From Martensiomyces pterosporus (lineage: Eukaryota; Kickxellomycota; Kickxellomycetes; Kickxellales; Kickxellaceae): 64,000 nt of DNA. Shown here one piece after another: positions 10,990-19,708 of this stretch; the stretch's first letter is position 1, and every line of letters starts with the position of its first letter. The stretch spans positions 1-64,000 of the forward strand of contig MU603979.1 of NCBI GenBank assembly GCA_025201845.1, in the 5' to 3' direction. The notes under the pieces were generated by a model. That model was given only the letters and a program-made list of their open reading frames with translations, was not told where the DNA came from and made no database searches. The position numbers and the translations under genes are program-made.

Positions 10990-11184
10990 TCAGCGAGCCT
11001 CAAACTGGACCATCTTCTTGGTCCGCTTCTTGTAAAGAATACGGTACCCGCACTCACGGCAGCGAATGGGCTCCTTGGGCTTGATATCGTTGTCAGCTCC
11101 GCAATCAGCACACATGTATGTCATCAGAACCGTCGGCCTAACAGGCATCGGCTGTCCCTGGTACTGCTGTGCTCCGTGATCCAT
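10990..11184 (-). CDS. RPB12: RNA polymerases I, II and III shared subunit Rpb12 (RPABC4)
   Basis: A 64-codon intronless gene with ATG at 11,184. It has the exact size and signature of Rpb12: a variable N-terminal 20 residues, then a zinc ribbon with Cys25/Cys28 (CADCG) and Cys42/Cys45 (CRECG), and the almost invariant [18 protein letters not shown] stretch followed by [13 protein letters not shown]. Rpb12 is a common subunit of the three nuclear RNA polymerases, needed for assembly and start-site function. The start is set by length and by the lack of any upstream in-frame coding signal. Confidence 0.96.
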   Translation of the reverse strand: MDHGAQQYQGQPMPVRPTVLMTYMCADCGADNDIKPKEPIRCRECGYRILYKKRTKKMVQFEAR

Positions 11185-11432
11185 GAGTGCCTATTATGCT
11201 GCTCTCCTTGTTCTTAGTGCGAGTTCCGCTAAGTCGGGAAAATAGTGACGAATGTACAACGCAGCAGAGGATAAAAGGAAAAAGCCAAGTGCACAGAACT
11301 CCTGACGGCCCTAGCCTGCCCACCCCAAAGTGCCGCAGACATGTCATTTGCAGAGCCTGCTCGAAGGACCCCACGAAAATTGTGGGATGCCCAAAAAAAA
11401 CTTCAGCTGATCTGCTAATGCCCTAATTTCCA

Positions 11433-11442
11433 NNNNNNNNNN
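11433..11442. other. assembly gap, 10 N
   Basis: Ten N bases. Sequence resumes in the middle of an M28 open frame, so the missing piece must be far more than 10 bases if the gene is complete: glutamate carboxypeptidase II carries roughly 380 residues before the DPSSG motif. The run is best read as a placeholder of unknown length. Confidence 0.95.
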
Positions 11443-12570
11443 GGAGCATCTGACCCATCCTCTGGGTCGGCAGCACTGCTCGAGCTTGCGCGTGGATTTG
11501 GCGAGCTGCAAAAGCTCGGCTGGCGTCCTCGCCGCTCAATCATCCTCGCATCGTGGGACGCCGCAGAGTACGGGATGGTTGGATCGACAGAGTGGGCAGA
11601 GGAGAACAGAGATTGGATTCGCGAAAACGCTGTTGCATATCTCAACGTCGACATTGGCGTCCGTGGGCACAGCATCAAGTTCAAGGCAACACCCAACCTG
11701 AGCACTCTAATCTATGACATTACCAAGAGAGTGCAAAGCCCATATACCAACAGGTCTGTATACGATGTATGGAAGGAAAGAGAGCCACCACGTACAGGAG
11801 TGGTTGGGCTCGCGAATGGCAAAAAGGGCAAACGTCGCAGCCCCTATATTGGGCCGCTAGGGCCTGGAAGCGACCACGCAGCGTTCCTGCACCATCTGGG
11901 GGTTTCTGCACTTGACATGAGATTCGACGGCAGCCCGGGGCTGTACCACTCGAACTATGACAGTTTCAACTGGATAACAACCCAAGTTGACCCAGATTTC
12001 CTGTACCATCGTGCGATCACTCAGATCCTGGGGGCAGCGGCCATTCGTCTGGCAGACGACCCGATCTTGCCGCTGGATGCACAGGCATATGCGCGCGAGA
12101 TCGGTGGCTATGTGAGCGACCTGGACTCGAAGGTGGCTCAAGCTAGCAGCGCCAGCGGCCATAAAGCAGTCTCGCAAAGGGTGCTCCGGCACATGGCTGA
12201 TGCAGCCAACGAGCTTGAAATCAGCGCACGTCGTATTGAGAAGGAGAAGCACCGGCTACGCAAAAAGTACGGCGAAGAGTGCAGCATGGATGGGCGCTAC
12301 CGGTACTCCATGTGCAGTGGCCTGCGCAGCAGCATCAACAGTCGGCTGTACAAGCTCGAGAGGGACTTCATCGACCCTGTGGGCATCCATGGGCGCGAGT
12401 GGTACAAGCATGTGCTCGTGGGTCCAGGGAGATGGAGGTGCTGTGGCGCGCAAACGCTTCCTGCCCTGACCGAGGCCGTTGAAGATGGCAACTGGACGCT
12501 GTTCAAGCGGCTTGAAAAATCCACGGCAGATATCCTGCAGCGCGCAGCCTGGTCTCTACGCGAGCGCTAA
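11443..12570 (+). CDS. M28 family peptidase homologue with Glu-to-Ala at the catalytic position, 5' truncated by gap (copy 2)
   Basis: The frame is open from the first base after the N run (GASDPSSG) to a stop at 12,570: 375 codons. It aligns to copy 1 along its whole length and shares an identical 86-bp start. The zinc ligands visible in the family are kept: Asp of DPSSG, second Glu of the AE pair (11,566-11,568), Asp of NVD (11,650-11,652) and His of LYHSNYD (11,947-11,949). The first Glu of the usual SWDAEE motif, the general base (Glu424 of human enzyme), is Ala here: SWDAAEYG with GCA at 11,563-11,565. In human glutamate carboxypeptidase II, Glu424Ala abolishes catalysis. The frame is otherwise intact, so this could be a pseudoenzyme that still binds zinc and ligand. 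An alternative is an assembly or base-calling error, unlikely since two bases of the codon differ. Confidence 0.85.
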   Translation, partial: GASDPSSGSAALLELARGFGELQKLGWRPRRSIILASWDAAEYGMVGSTEWAEENRDWIRENAVAYLNVDIGVRGHSIKFKATPNLSTLIYDITKRVQSPYTNRSVYDVWKEREPPRTGVVGLANGKKGKRRSPYIGPLGPGSDHAAFLHHLGVSALDMRFDGSPGLYHSNYDSFNWITTQVDPDFLYHRAITQILGAAAIRLADDPILPLDAQAYAREIGGYVSDLDSKVAQASSASGHKAVSQRVLRHMADAANELEISARRIEKEKHRLRKKYGEECSMDGRYRYSMCSGLRSSINSRLYKLERDFIDPVGIHGREWYKHVLVGPGRWRCCGAQTLPALTEAVEDGNWTLFKRLEKSTADILQRAAWSLRER

Positions 12571-12788
12571 ACACCCGATATTCCACTGGCAGCGGCTGGC
12601 ACGTATGCAAGCAGTAGAAGCATAGCAGCATTGCATTGCCAACGCAGTGTCCTCATCTCTGGGGTGGTGGTCACGCATGAATGTAGTTTGGTGCGCTTTA
12701 AAGAAAAGAAAAAGAGAGCTGATGGAGAAGTATGTGTAGAAAAAGGTGGTGAGCAGATGTGAGATGCGCCTAGCTGGCATGGGCACCC

Positions 12789-13344
12789 TTACTCGGTCAA
12801 GGCAGCCCGCTTGAAGTACTCCCACTGGCGAGGAGGGACAGACTCCTCAAGGGGCTCCCAGGCCTTCCACTCCGCCATCCGCGAAATCAGCTTGATCTCA
12901 TCCTCAGCAGCGTCAATGAGCTCCTCGATCTGGCCAGCGCTGATAAGCTCCTCGATCTTGGCGGGGTCCTCGTTCTGCTCGACAATCTTCAGACGGTGAA
13001 CGGTGAGGGCCTCGACAGCCTGGCGGTAAGCTGCCTTCTCGGGGATCTTTGCCTTCAGCTCGTCCAGTGTCTGCTTGTAAAGTCCGACGAGCTGTGGGCG
13101 GGCGCTGGCGTTGACATTCAAGCCAACGATGCCAGTGGTGACCTACATGAATGCAGCAGATGGAGGGCACGCAGGATGCATGTTTAGGTCACTCCCGTCG
13201 CCAGAAACAGAGATAGCGGGAGGCTGAATGTGCCCACTCGCTGGCCATCACAATCTCCCTTCAGCGCGCCATATGCTGAAGCGCTCCAGCGTCTCCGGCT
13301 GTTACCTTTTGTGTGGCCTGGAAGAGAGCGCGCGTGAATCTCAT
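12789..13344 (-). CDS. NADH dehydrogenase (complex I) subunit NDUFA5 / B13
   Basis: Two exons: exon 1 (13,344-13,306) encodes MRFTRALFQATQK and ends at GTAACA; exon 2 (13,142-12,789) starts after ATGTAG with VTTGIVGLNV. The joined protein has 130 residues, the usual fungal size. It shows the family features: TTGIVGL near the N-terminus, a helical IPEKAAYRQAVEALT segment, a Glu-rich helix IEELIDAAEDEI, and the C-terminal MAEWKAWEPLEE..P..QWEYF motif. NDUFA5 is an accessory subunit on the matrix arm of respiratory complex I. Presence shows that the organism has a proton-pumping complex I. The tiny first exon is set by phase and by the family's N-terminal sequence. Confidence 0.93.
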
Positions 13345-14178
13345 TTTCTGCGGACTGCGAGGAACTAGCGGTAATAATAGCGAGCTACGAATTGAAGAAG
13401 GCAGCGAGCGTCAATTTGCCAAATTGAAGAAAGGCGACCAGGGTGCATTTCGTTTTTGCCGCGATTATCGAGCCACCAATCTGCAAGAGATAACGCGCGT
13501 CAGCGAGCCGAGCCGGTGTGCCTGAAAGCAAAGCCGAGCCTCTGGAGCCGATGCAGCCGTGCCTTGGGACCGCTTGGTTGGGCGTGGCACCAAGAGGCGG
13601 ACCGCACAAATACGTATGCGCCGATTCCAGAACAGTTGCGGGCAAGGGGCCGGTGCGCCGCCGCTTGGTGCAAAAGCTCGCCAGGCGGCGGGCATGGCTG
13701 CTCTAAGAAGCTCGCCACCTTGGAGGTCCTGCCCGTGAGGCCGTCGGATGTCCCGTAAAACATGAGCTCATTCCAGGCGAACAGTCTGTTGCTAGAATTC
13801 CGGGAGCAGAAGCCCGCAGGTGTTACCCGTCAGATAGCGCCTGCCTGTGAACGCGGTGGTGCTTCCAGGAGCACATTCCATTTGATAAGTGCTTCGGCTT
13901 CTCCGGGGGTGCTCGGAGCGCCAGGGAAGGGCATTGAGGCGGCGACAGAACCGAAGAGTTCGGCATTGCGCTCATCCGGCGCGGGCACGCTCCCAGAGAA
14001 GGCTAGGTAGCAGCGCCTGCACTGTGTTTGGTGGTGGCGGATGGGGTTAAAAAGAGCAGAGGCCCACAGCCGCTTCGAGCGAGTGAAAAGCCGCCCCCGC
14101 GCTCCGCCATCTCTCTTCTCCACTCCTCCGTCGCTTGCTGTATTCTGCACAATAACACCAGAACGCCCAACTGCCATC
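13345..14178. other. intergenic, divergent promoters, 0.8 kb
   Basis: Lies between NDUFA5 and the TMEM256-like gene, which diverge. No gene is supported. The last 100 bases before 14,179 are pyrimidine-rich, as in fungal core promoters. Confidence 0.5.
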
Positions 14179-14532
14179 ATGTCATCTGCTCTTGCCCTAA
14201 AGATCGCTGCTGTTCTGGGTGGCTCTGGCGTTGCCATTGGTGCCTTTGGCGCCCATGGCTTGAAGAAGATCGTTCGCGAGCCCGAGAGACTCCACATGTG
14301 GGGCACGGCTTCCCGGTACCAGCTCATCCATGCGGTTGCTCTGCTCGCCTTTGCCAGCAGCGGTCGGTACAGCCCCTATGCAGTCGGTCTGTGGACTGCT
14401 GGAAGCATCATGTTCGCTGGCTCCATCTACTGCCTTGTCCTCGGCGGCGACAGATTCAAGGTCATTGCCCCTATCACTCCTCTCGGCGGCCTCTGCATGG
14501 TTGCCGGCTGGCTGTCTCTTCTGGCTCTCTGA
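14179..14532 (+). CDS. TMEM256 / DUF423 small membrane protein
   Basis: A 117-residue intronless protein. The pattern is that of DUF423: an N-terminal helix with GGSGVAIGAFGAHGLK, then a FxMWxTASRYQLIHAVALL segment and two more helices ending at ITPLGGLCMVAGWLSLLAL. Four transmembrane helices are predicted by eye. The GAFGAHGLK and Y.L.HA.ALL blocks are family hallmarks. Eukaryotic members are small membrane proteins found in mitochondrial or other membranes, with no established reaction. The ATG at 14,179 follows a pyrimidine-rich leader with context ATCATG and matches the family start. Confidence 0.9.
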   Translation: MSSALALKIAAVLGGSGVAIGAFGAHGLKKIVREPERLHMWGTASRYQLIHAVALLAFASSGRYSPYAVGLWTAGSIMFAGSIYCLVLGGDRFKVIAPITPLGGLCMVAGWLSLLAL

Positions 14533-14681
14533 ATTTCGTATGCGTAGCCTTTCCTAGTTTTAAAAAATCGCTGTGTACAAACAAGAAGTTGTTCTGGATA
14601 ATGCTTTTGAAGGAGCGCCAAATGGTAGCAAACAAACACTTGTCTAAAAGCTGGTGGCTTTCCGCTGCACCTCGGGGGGTT

Positions 14682-15974
14682 TTACTTGAGAGAGCCCTTG
14701 GCAACGGTGGCAGTTGTGCAGACCTGGCCGTTGACAAGGAGCTTGTGGAACTTCTTGTCCTCGTTGTACCAGCCAGCCTCGCGCTCGTCGTTGGTGAAGA
14801 GGCCGGGCTGGATGGTCTCAAAGATCTTCTGCTTGGGCTTGAGGACCTCCTCGGGCTTGCCGTCCTCGAATCCCTCAAAGTAGACGCGGTCTCCGGGCTT
14901 GCTGCCCTTGGGAGGCTCGACAAACTCGACGGTGTTGCCGTCAGGGCTGGTGGCACAGAGGACCATAGCGAACGACTTGATGCCGCGCATGGCAGCGGGC
15001 TTCAGGTTGCAGACAAGAACAACATCGCGCTTCTGCATCTTCTCGATGGGGATGAAGCGGACGAGACCCGAAACGACCGTGCGAGGAGCCTCCTCGCCAA
15101 GCTCGATCTGCTCGACATAGAGAGAGTCGGCGTCGGGGTGCTTCGAGGCCTCGAGGATGTGGCCAACACGGAGGTCGATCATCGAGGGCACAATCTTGAG
15201 CTCCTCCTTGGGCGGAGCCTGCCTCTTCTCCTTCTTCTCCTTCTTCTCCTTTTCCTTCTTCTCCTGCTTGCCCTTCTTCTGGTCGTCGCCGGCGGGTGCA
15301 GCCTCCTTGCTCTTCTTCTGGTCCTGGGCAGCCTGCTTCTTGGCAGGGGCGGGGGCATTCAGGTCGATCTCCACAAGCTTGAGTCCGGCCTTCGCAAGGG
15401 TGTCCGCGGGAAGGGTGTGCTGGATGAGATCGAACCAGCGCGAAAAGTTGCTCCAGTTAAAGCGCTTCTGCGCCGACAGAGTCTCCATGAATGCGTGGGC
15501 GTTGCCAAAGGCGACAAGGTCGGCCAGAGTAAGGTAGTTGGAGACAAGGTACGTTCTTCCCGCCAAGTGGTCGTTGATGGTCTGCGAAAAGACCTGGCGC
15601 TCAGAGGGGCCGTGGCGGGCCGACATGGTCATCCACTGGCTGACCTCGGCCTTGTCGGCGTCCGTCTTTCCAGACAGCTCGCTGTTGTACTTTGCGGCAA
15701 GCTGCTGGGCGACAGAGTTTGTGCCTTCGATCTTTTGGCCATCGATGCTGAGCTGCGAGAGCTACAATACAAGAGTGTGTTGCGAGTGTTACAAGGGGGC
15801 TGTGTCAGCGCGCTCTGGGCGTCTTGGCCGCCTTTGTGTCTGAGCCTGAAAGATGCAACCAAGGGGAATTACCTGATCGGCAACAGCGTCAACAGAGAGG
15901 TCCTTCTCGGCCTCGGGGATGAACGCCAGCAGAAGCTTGAGCGCAGAATCGTTGTTCGAGATCGAAACCGACAT
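14682..15974 (-). CDS. ARC1: Arc1/AIMP1-type aminoacyl-tRNA synthetase cofactor with EMAP II-like tRNA-binding domain
   Basis: Two exons: 15,974-15,873 (34 codons, ends ADQ before GTAATT) and 15,761-14,682 (starts LSQLSIDG after TTGTAG), giving 393 residues. The N-terminal 160 residues form a GST-like domain (YLVSNYLTLADLVAFGNAHA), followed by a Lys-rich linker (about 165-215) and a C-terminal OB-fold EMAP II domain (IDLRVGHILEASKHPDAD, VVSGLVRFIP, CNLKPAAMRGIKSFAM) of about 170 residues. Yeast Arc1p and animal AIMP1 have the same order; they bind methionyl- and glutamyl-tRNA synthetases and deliver tRNA in the cytosol. The length is close to Arc1p (376). The gene diverges from the polyprenol reductase gene over 304 bp. 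Confidence 0.92.
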
Positions 15975-16278
15975 CTTGGCAATGTGTTAGGAGTAGGGCG
16001 TTGGATTTTGAAGCTAAGAAGAACTGGCCAGCTTGAAAAATTTTGATGCTGCTTTGCCTGGCGCTTGCTACACACACAGCAGCGGTCACAGCCCCAGTCC
16101 CAAAAAAAAAAAAAAATTGATGGTTCGGGAAGCGTGGACAGCGTGACCCAAGCTGGGGTTTTCGCCTCGAGGCTTGGGCTGATCTGCCGAGCCTGCCTGG
16201 CAAGCAGCCATTGTTGCTCGCACAGCTCTCTTTGCTCCGCTGCCAGCCAACTCCCTCTTGCTTCTTCGCTCTACGACC
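15975..16278. other. divergent promoter region with A14-15 tract
   Basis: Shared upstream region of the Arc1-like gene and the polyprenol reductase gene. A poly(A) tract near 16,100-16,115 could be a nucleosome-excluding element. Confidence 0.45.
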
Positions 16279-17388
16279 ATGTTTCTCTCCTACCTGCTTC
16301 GGTCGACATACGTGCTGCTGGCCAGCATTGCGCTGGCATTTGAGCTGTTTCCCTGGACACGCGAGGCATTTATCAAGTACGGAAAAACGCGCCGAGCAGA
16401 TGCACCAGATTCAGCCGAGGACAGCGCCAGCGAAAAGTCGCTCTTTGTTCGGGCACTCGAGTGGTTTGCGCAGCAGACAGTGCCCAAGTACATGTTCGCC
16501 CAGTTCTACAGCATCGGCGTTATTGTCAGCGCCCTGCTGACGATGGACATCGTCGGGTGGAACAAGTACCAGACCAATCAGCATCTGGCATCCGTCGCGC
16601 CCAAGTTCTACCTTCAGTTCTACATGGATCTCGAAGAGAACCAGTTTGGACATCCACGCGGGCATTTTGTTGCGTTTCCACACAAGCTGGCTATCATTGC
16701 TCTGGGGATGTACAATCTACATGTCATCCTGCGGCTGAAGGAGACGGTGTACGACCAGCCTGCGACAAACGCAAGGATGCATGTTGGGCAGTATGCGGTG
16801 GGGGTGCTGTTCTATATCGTTACGCCGTTTGCAGTGGTCGCAGATTCGTTCTACAGCCCCGGGTGGGAAGCGGGGTCGCCTTGGACAGTTGTTGTGGGCA
16901 TTGCGGTCTTCCTGTGGGCGTCGGTTCGTCAGTGGCGCTGCCACCACATTCTGTTCAAGCTGCGCTACCAGACTTTGCGCGAGGAGAACGAGAGGAAAGA
17001 TGCTGAGGAAAGGCAAAGCGAGGCCAGTGAGGCAATTGAGGCAATTGAGGCAATTGAGGCAAGCGAGGATGCTGCCAATGGTGGTGGCGCCGGACCCTCC
17101 ACATCAAGTGCGGAGCCCAAGACTCCGTCTACGCCGGTCGCCCCTTACGTGATCCCAACTGGCGATCTGTTCAACTACGTCTCGTGCCCTCACTTCCTTT
17201 GCGAGATTATCATCTACATATCGATATGGCTTGCCACATCTTGCCAGTCCAATACCCTGCTCTTTGTCATCGGCTGGGAGGTGGTCAACCTGGGAATCAC
17301 GGCCAAGGAGTCGCAGCAGTGGTATAAGCGGACGTTTGGTGACAAGTATCCGCGCACCAGACGCGCGCTTGTGCCGTTCCTGTGGTAG
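16279..17388 (+). CDS. polyprenol reductase, DFG10/SRD5A3 type
   Basis: The ATG at 16,279 gives 369 residues. Several hydrophobic helices lead to the steroid 5-alpha-reductase C-terminal domain: GDLFNYVSCPHFLCEI, a helix IIIYISIWLA, GWEVVNLGITAKESQQWY and the ending KYPRTRRALVPFLW, typical of SRD5A3/Dfg10. These ER enzymes take part in dolichol synthesis from polyprenol for N-glycosylation. The protein is longer than yeast Dfg10 (253) and human SRD5A3 (318) because of a loop of about 55 residues (around 235-290) with three EAI repeats encoded by a 9-bp repeat near 17,030-17,060, followed by Gly/Ser/Pro. The N-terminal KTRRADAPD region may be another cytosolic loop. Convergent with the downstream helicase gene (166 bp between stops). 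Confidence 0.9.
   Translation: MFLSYLLRSTYVLLASIALAFELFPWTREAFIKYGKTRRADAPDSAEDSASEKSLFVRALEWFAQQTVPKYMFAQFYSIGVIVSALLTMDIVGWNKYQTNQHLASVAPKFYLQFYMDLEENQFGHPRGHFVAFPHKLAIIALGMYNLHVILRLKETVYDQPATNARMHVGQYAVGVLFYIVTPFAVVADSFYSPGWEAGSPWTVVVGIAVFLWASVRQWRCHHILFKLRYQTLREENERKDAEERQSEASEAIEAIEAIEASEDAANGGGAGPSTSSAEPKTPSTPVAPYVIPTGDLFNYVSCPHFLCEIIIYISIWLATSCQSNTLLFVIGWEVVNLGITAKESQQWYKRTFGDKYPRTRRALVPFLW
17028..17063 (+). repeat. 9-bp direct repeat (GAGGCAATT) in the reductase gene
   Basis: The unit GAGGCAATT is repeated about three times in frame and encodes EAI units in a loop that is not conserved in the family. Flanking partial units (GAGGCCAGT, GAGGCAAGC) extend it. Repeat number is likely polymorphic. 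Confidence 0.7.
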
Positions 17389-17554
17389 AGCCGCACGGGA
17401 TCTCGGCCACCACAGCGCCTTTCCATCCTTACTATGTAGACTATCAAATCCGCGATTAAAACATTCTTACATTGATGTGTGTTGGACAGCGCTATTGACA
17501 AAGAAAAAGTGCGATCTCTAGTTAGTGTGATATTTCGGCCCTGCAAAGCCGTTT

Positions 17555-19708
17555 CTAGTCTTGGCTCTTCCTGACGCTGCCGCGCATCTGCCAGGGCTGC
17601 TTTCTGCTGCCGCTTTTGTCAAACGAGTGTCTGTCGGCGTCGAAGCGTGGCCTGTCGCTGAATGTGCGCTCCCGACCACCAAAGCCGCTCTGGTCGCCGT
17701 GGCGGTCACCGAAGCGGTCACCGTAGCGGTCGTTGCGGCGGTCGTTGCGGCGGTCGCTGAAGCGACTTCCACCACGGCTGCTGCCAAACCCGTCTCCACC
17801 ACGTCTATGGAACCCACCGCGGCGGTCGTTGCCTCCGCGCGGAGCCCTGGGCTTCCTGTCAAGCCCAAGGGATTCACGCAGGAGACGGGGCAGCGGCGGC
17901 TGCGGAGCATCGAAGGGCTTGAGGATCTCTGCCGACGCATCGACGATATCCTGGCCCATTGGGTTGCCAATGAGCTCTGTGTGGCCCTGGTAGAACCCGA
18001 CAAGCGACATGTACGTGTCCTGGACCTTCTCGACATCCGCATACATGGCAGCAGCCTCCCAGCGCGATGCCAGGTGGGAAAGGCCTTCGCCCTCAAAGTT
18101 GGCAATGCTCTCGATGTACTCGGGGGTGTACTTCTCGCTGGCCTTGATGGGCACGTTCTTCAGTTGCTTGAGGAACTTGGTCTCGATGGAGTTGAGCAAA
18201 ATCACGCCCTCGCCCGACTTTCCAGCACGTCCGGTGCGGCCCAAGCGGTGGATGTAGGCCTCGGCTTCGGTAGGGATGCCGACCTGCATAACCATCGACA
18301 CATTGGGGTAGTCGACGCCGCGAGCAGACACGTCGGTGGTGATGAGGATCGAGGTGGTGTTGGCGTCGACCGGCGAGTTGCGGAATCTGTCGGAAATGCG
18401 CGACCGTGCCTCCTGCGTCATCTTGCCGTGGAGCAAAAACACCTCCACACGCTCACCCGCGGGGCGGCTGTTCCTTTGCTGCGGTGCGAACCCGCGCTTG
18501 CCGTAGCCTTTGCTGTTGCGGCGGCGATCGTCGCTGGTCTGCTCGCCCTTCTTCATCAGAGCGCGCATGATCTGGGCATACATGTCGGCGCTCTTTGTGG
18601 TGGGCATGAACACGATTATCTTGCTGCCATGGCCCTCAGCCTTGTTTTTGCTGATGTGTGTCTGCATAGCGTCGCACAGGACAGGGAAGTGCTGCGAGTT
18701 CTCCACAGTAATGTACTCCTGTTTGACGTTGTGGTGGGTGTTGGTCTCGCCCTTCTCGACGCAGTCAACCAGGTCAAACCCGCGGTGGAACACTTCTGGG
18801 GCAAGCTCCTTGATCTTCTTGTCGATGGTGGCCGAAACGAGGAACGTCTGGCGATCGGTAGGGACATTTGCGATGATCTCGCCGATTTCACGGCGGAACC
18901 CCATCTGCAAGAGCACGTCAGCCTCGTCAAACACCAGCAGCTTGGTCTTGGAAGCCAGGTTCTGGAACATCGGCTGGTTCTCCATGAAATCGAGGATTCG
19001 TCCGGGCGTGCCGATGACAATGTCCGAGCGGTTTCTTGCCAGGCTGTTGAGCTGATCCCTGGAGCGCTCGCCGCCAACCAAGGACTGGACGTTCCACCCG
19101 TGGAACTTGACGAGCTTTTCGGCCTCGGTGGCGATCTGCTTGGCCAGCTCACGCGTGGGGCTGACGATAAGGCAGCCGACTGCGCGGCCGTTGGATGCCC
19201 GCGCGGGGTCTTTTTCGTACTCGCGCAGAAGCGTCTCGATGGCAGGCACAAGGAAGGCCGTGGTCTTGCCGGTACCGGTTTTGGCCTTGATCATGATGTC
19301 CCTCTCGATCGGCAGGCGCGAGATGATCTGGTCCTGGACCTTGCTGGCTGTCTTGAACTTCATCAGCCGCTCAATGGCCAGCTTCGTTTTCTGGTGGACT
19401 GTGGTGTAGGACTGGAACGGGACAGGGACATACTCTGGCGCTGCGCCATCACTGGTGCCCTGTTGTTTGGACCCGCTCAGGTCTGTCTTTGGATCGATGG
19501 TCTGCGATTCAAGCTGCTCCACTTGTCTTTGCACGGCTGCCTCGCTTGCCATGAATCTGGAGCACAGGGGAGTCTGGCGGCCAGCTGCCAGCGATGGCAC
19601 CAGCATGCGGCTGCAGATAGGCAGCGCGGTGGCAGCGCTGCTGAAGGCCGGCAGCCTGGCCATGGAGCGCGGGGCGATGCGGGTGGAGAGGGTGATGAAT
19701 CGCTGCAT
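17555..19708 (-). CDS. Mss116-like DEAD-box RNA helicase, probably mitochondrial
   Basis: The ATG at 19,708 gives 717 residues in one exon. The N-terminal 50 residues are rich in Arg, Ser and Ala with no acidic residue, as in a mitochondrial presequence. Helicase motifs are complete: Q-like region before residue 140, AKTGTGKT (142-149), PTRELAK, TPGR, DEAD (261-264), SAT, TTDVSARGVDYP and HRLGRTGRAG. The region after the second RecA domain (TPEYIESIANFEGEGL..) matches the Mss116-type C-terminal extension, and the last 120 residues are an Arg/Gly/Asp-rich RGG tail. Mss116 proteins are RNA chaperones for mitochondrial group I/II intron splicing and translation. The tail contains RNDRRNDRYGDR-type repeats. 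Nearby convergent gene: polyprenol reductase. Confidence 0.9.
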   Translation of the reverse strand: MQRFITLSTRIAPRSMARLPAFSSAATALPICSRMLVPSLAAGRQTPLCSRFMASEAAVQRQVEQLESQTIDPKTDLSGSKQQGTSDGAAPEYVPVPFQSYTTVHQKTKLAIERLMKFKTASKVQDQIISRLPIERDIMIKAKTGTGKTTAFLVPAIETLLREYEKDPARASNGRAVGCLIVSPTRELAKQIATEAEKLVKFHGWNVQSLVGGERSRDQLNSLARNRSDIVIGTPGRILDFMENQPMFQNLASKTKLLVFDEADVLLQMGFRREIGEIIANVPTDRQTFLVSATIDKKIKELAPEVFHRGFDLVDCVEKGETNTHHNVKQEYITVENSQHFPVLCDAMQTHISKNKAEGHGSKIIVFMPTTKSADMYAQIMRALMKKGEQTSDDRRRNSKGYGKRGFAPQQRNSRPAGERVEVFLLHGKMTQEARSRISDRFRNSPVDANTTSILITTDVSARGVDYPNVSMVMQVGIPTEAEAYIHRLGRTGRAGKSGEGVILLNSIETKFLKQLKNVPIKASEKYTPEYIESIANFEGEGLSHLASRWEAAAMYADVEKVQDTYMSLVGFYQGHTELIGNPMGQDIVDASAEILKPFDAPQPPLPRLLRESLGLDRKPRAPRGGNDRRGGFHRRGGDGFGSSRGGSRFSDRRNDRRNDRYGDRFGDRHGDQSGFGGRERTFSDRPRFDADRHSFDKSGSRKQPWQMRGSVRKSQD

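Noticed and set aside
14028..16046. 672-codon open frame on the + strand over TMEM256 and Arc1 genes
   Set aside because: It overlaps two family-supported genes in other frames and reads as low-complexity Leu/Gly/Val.
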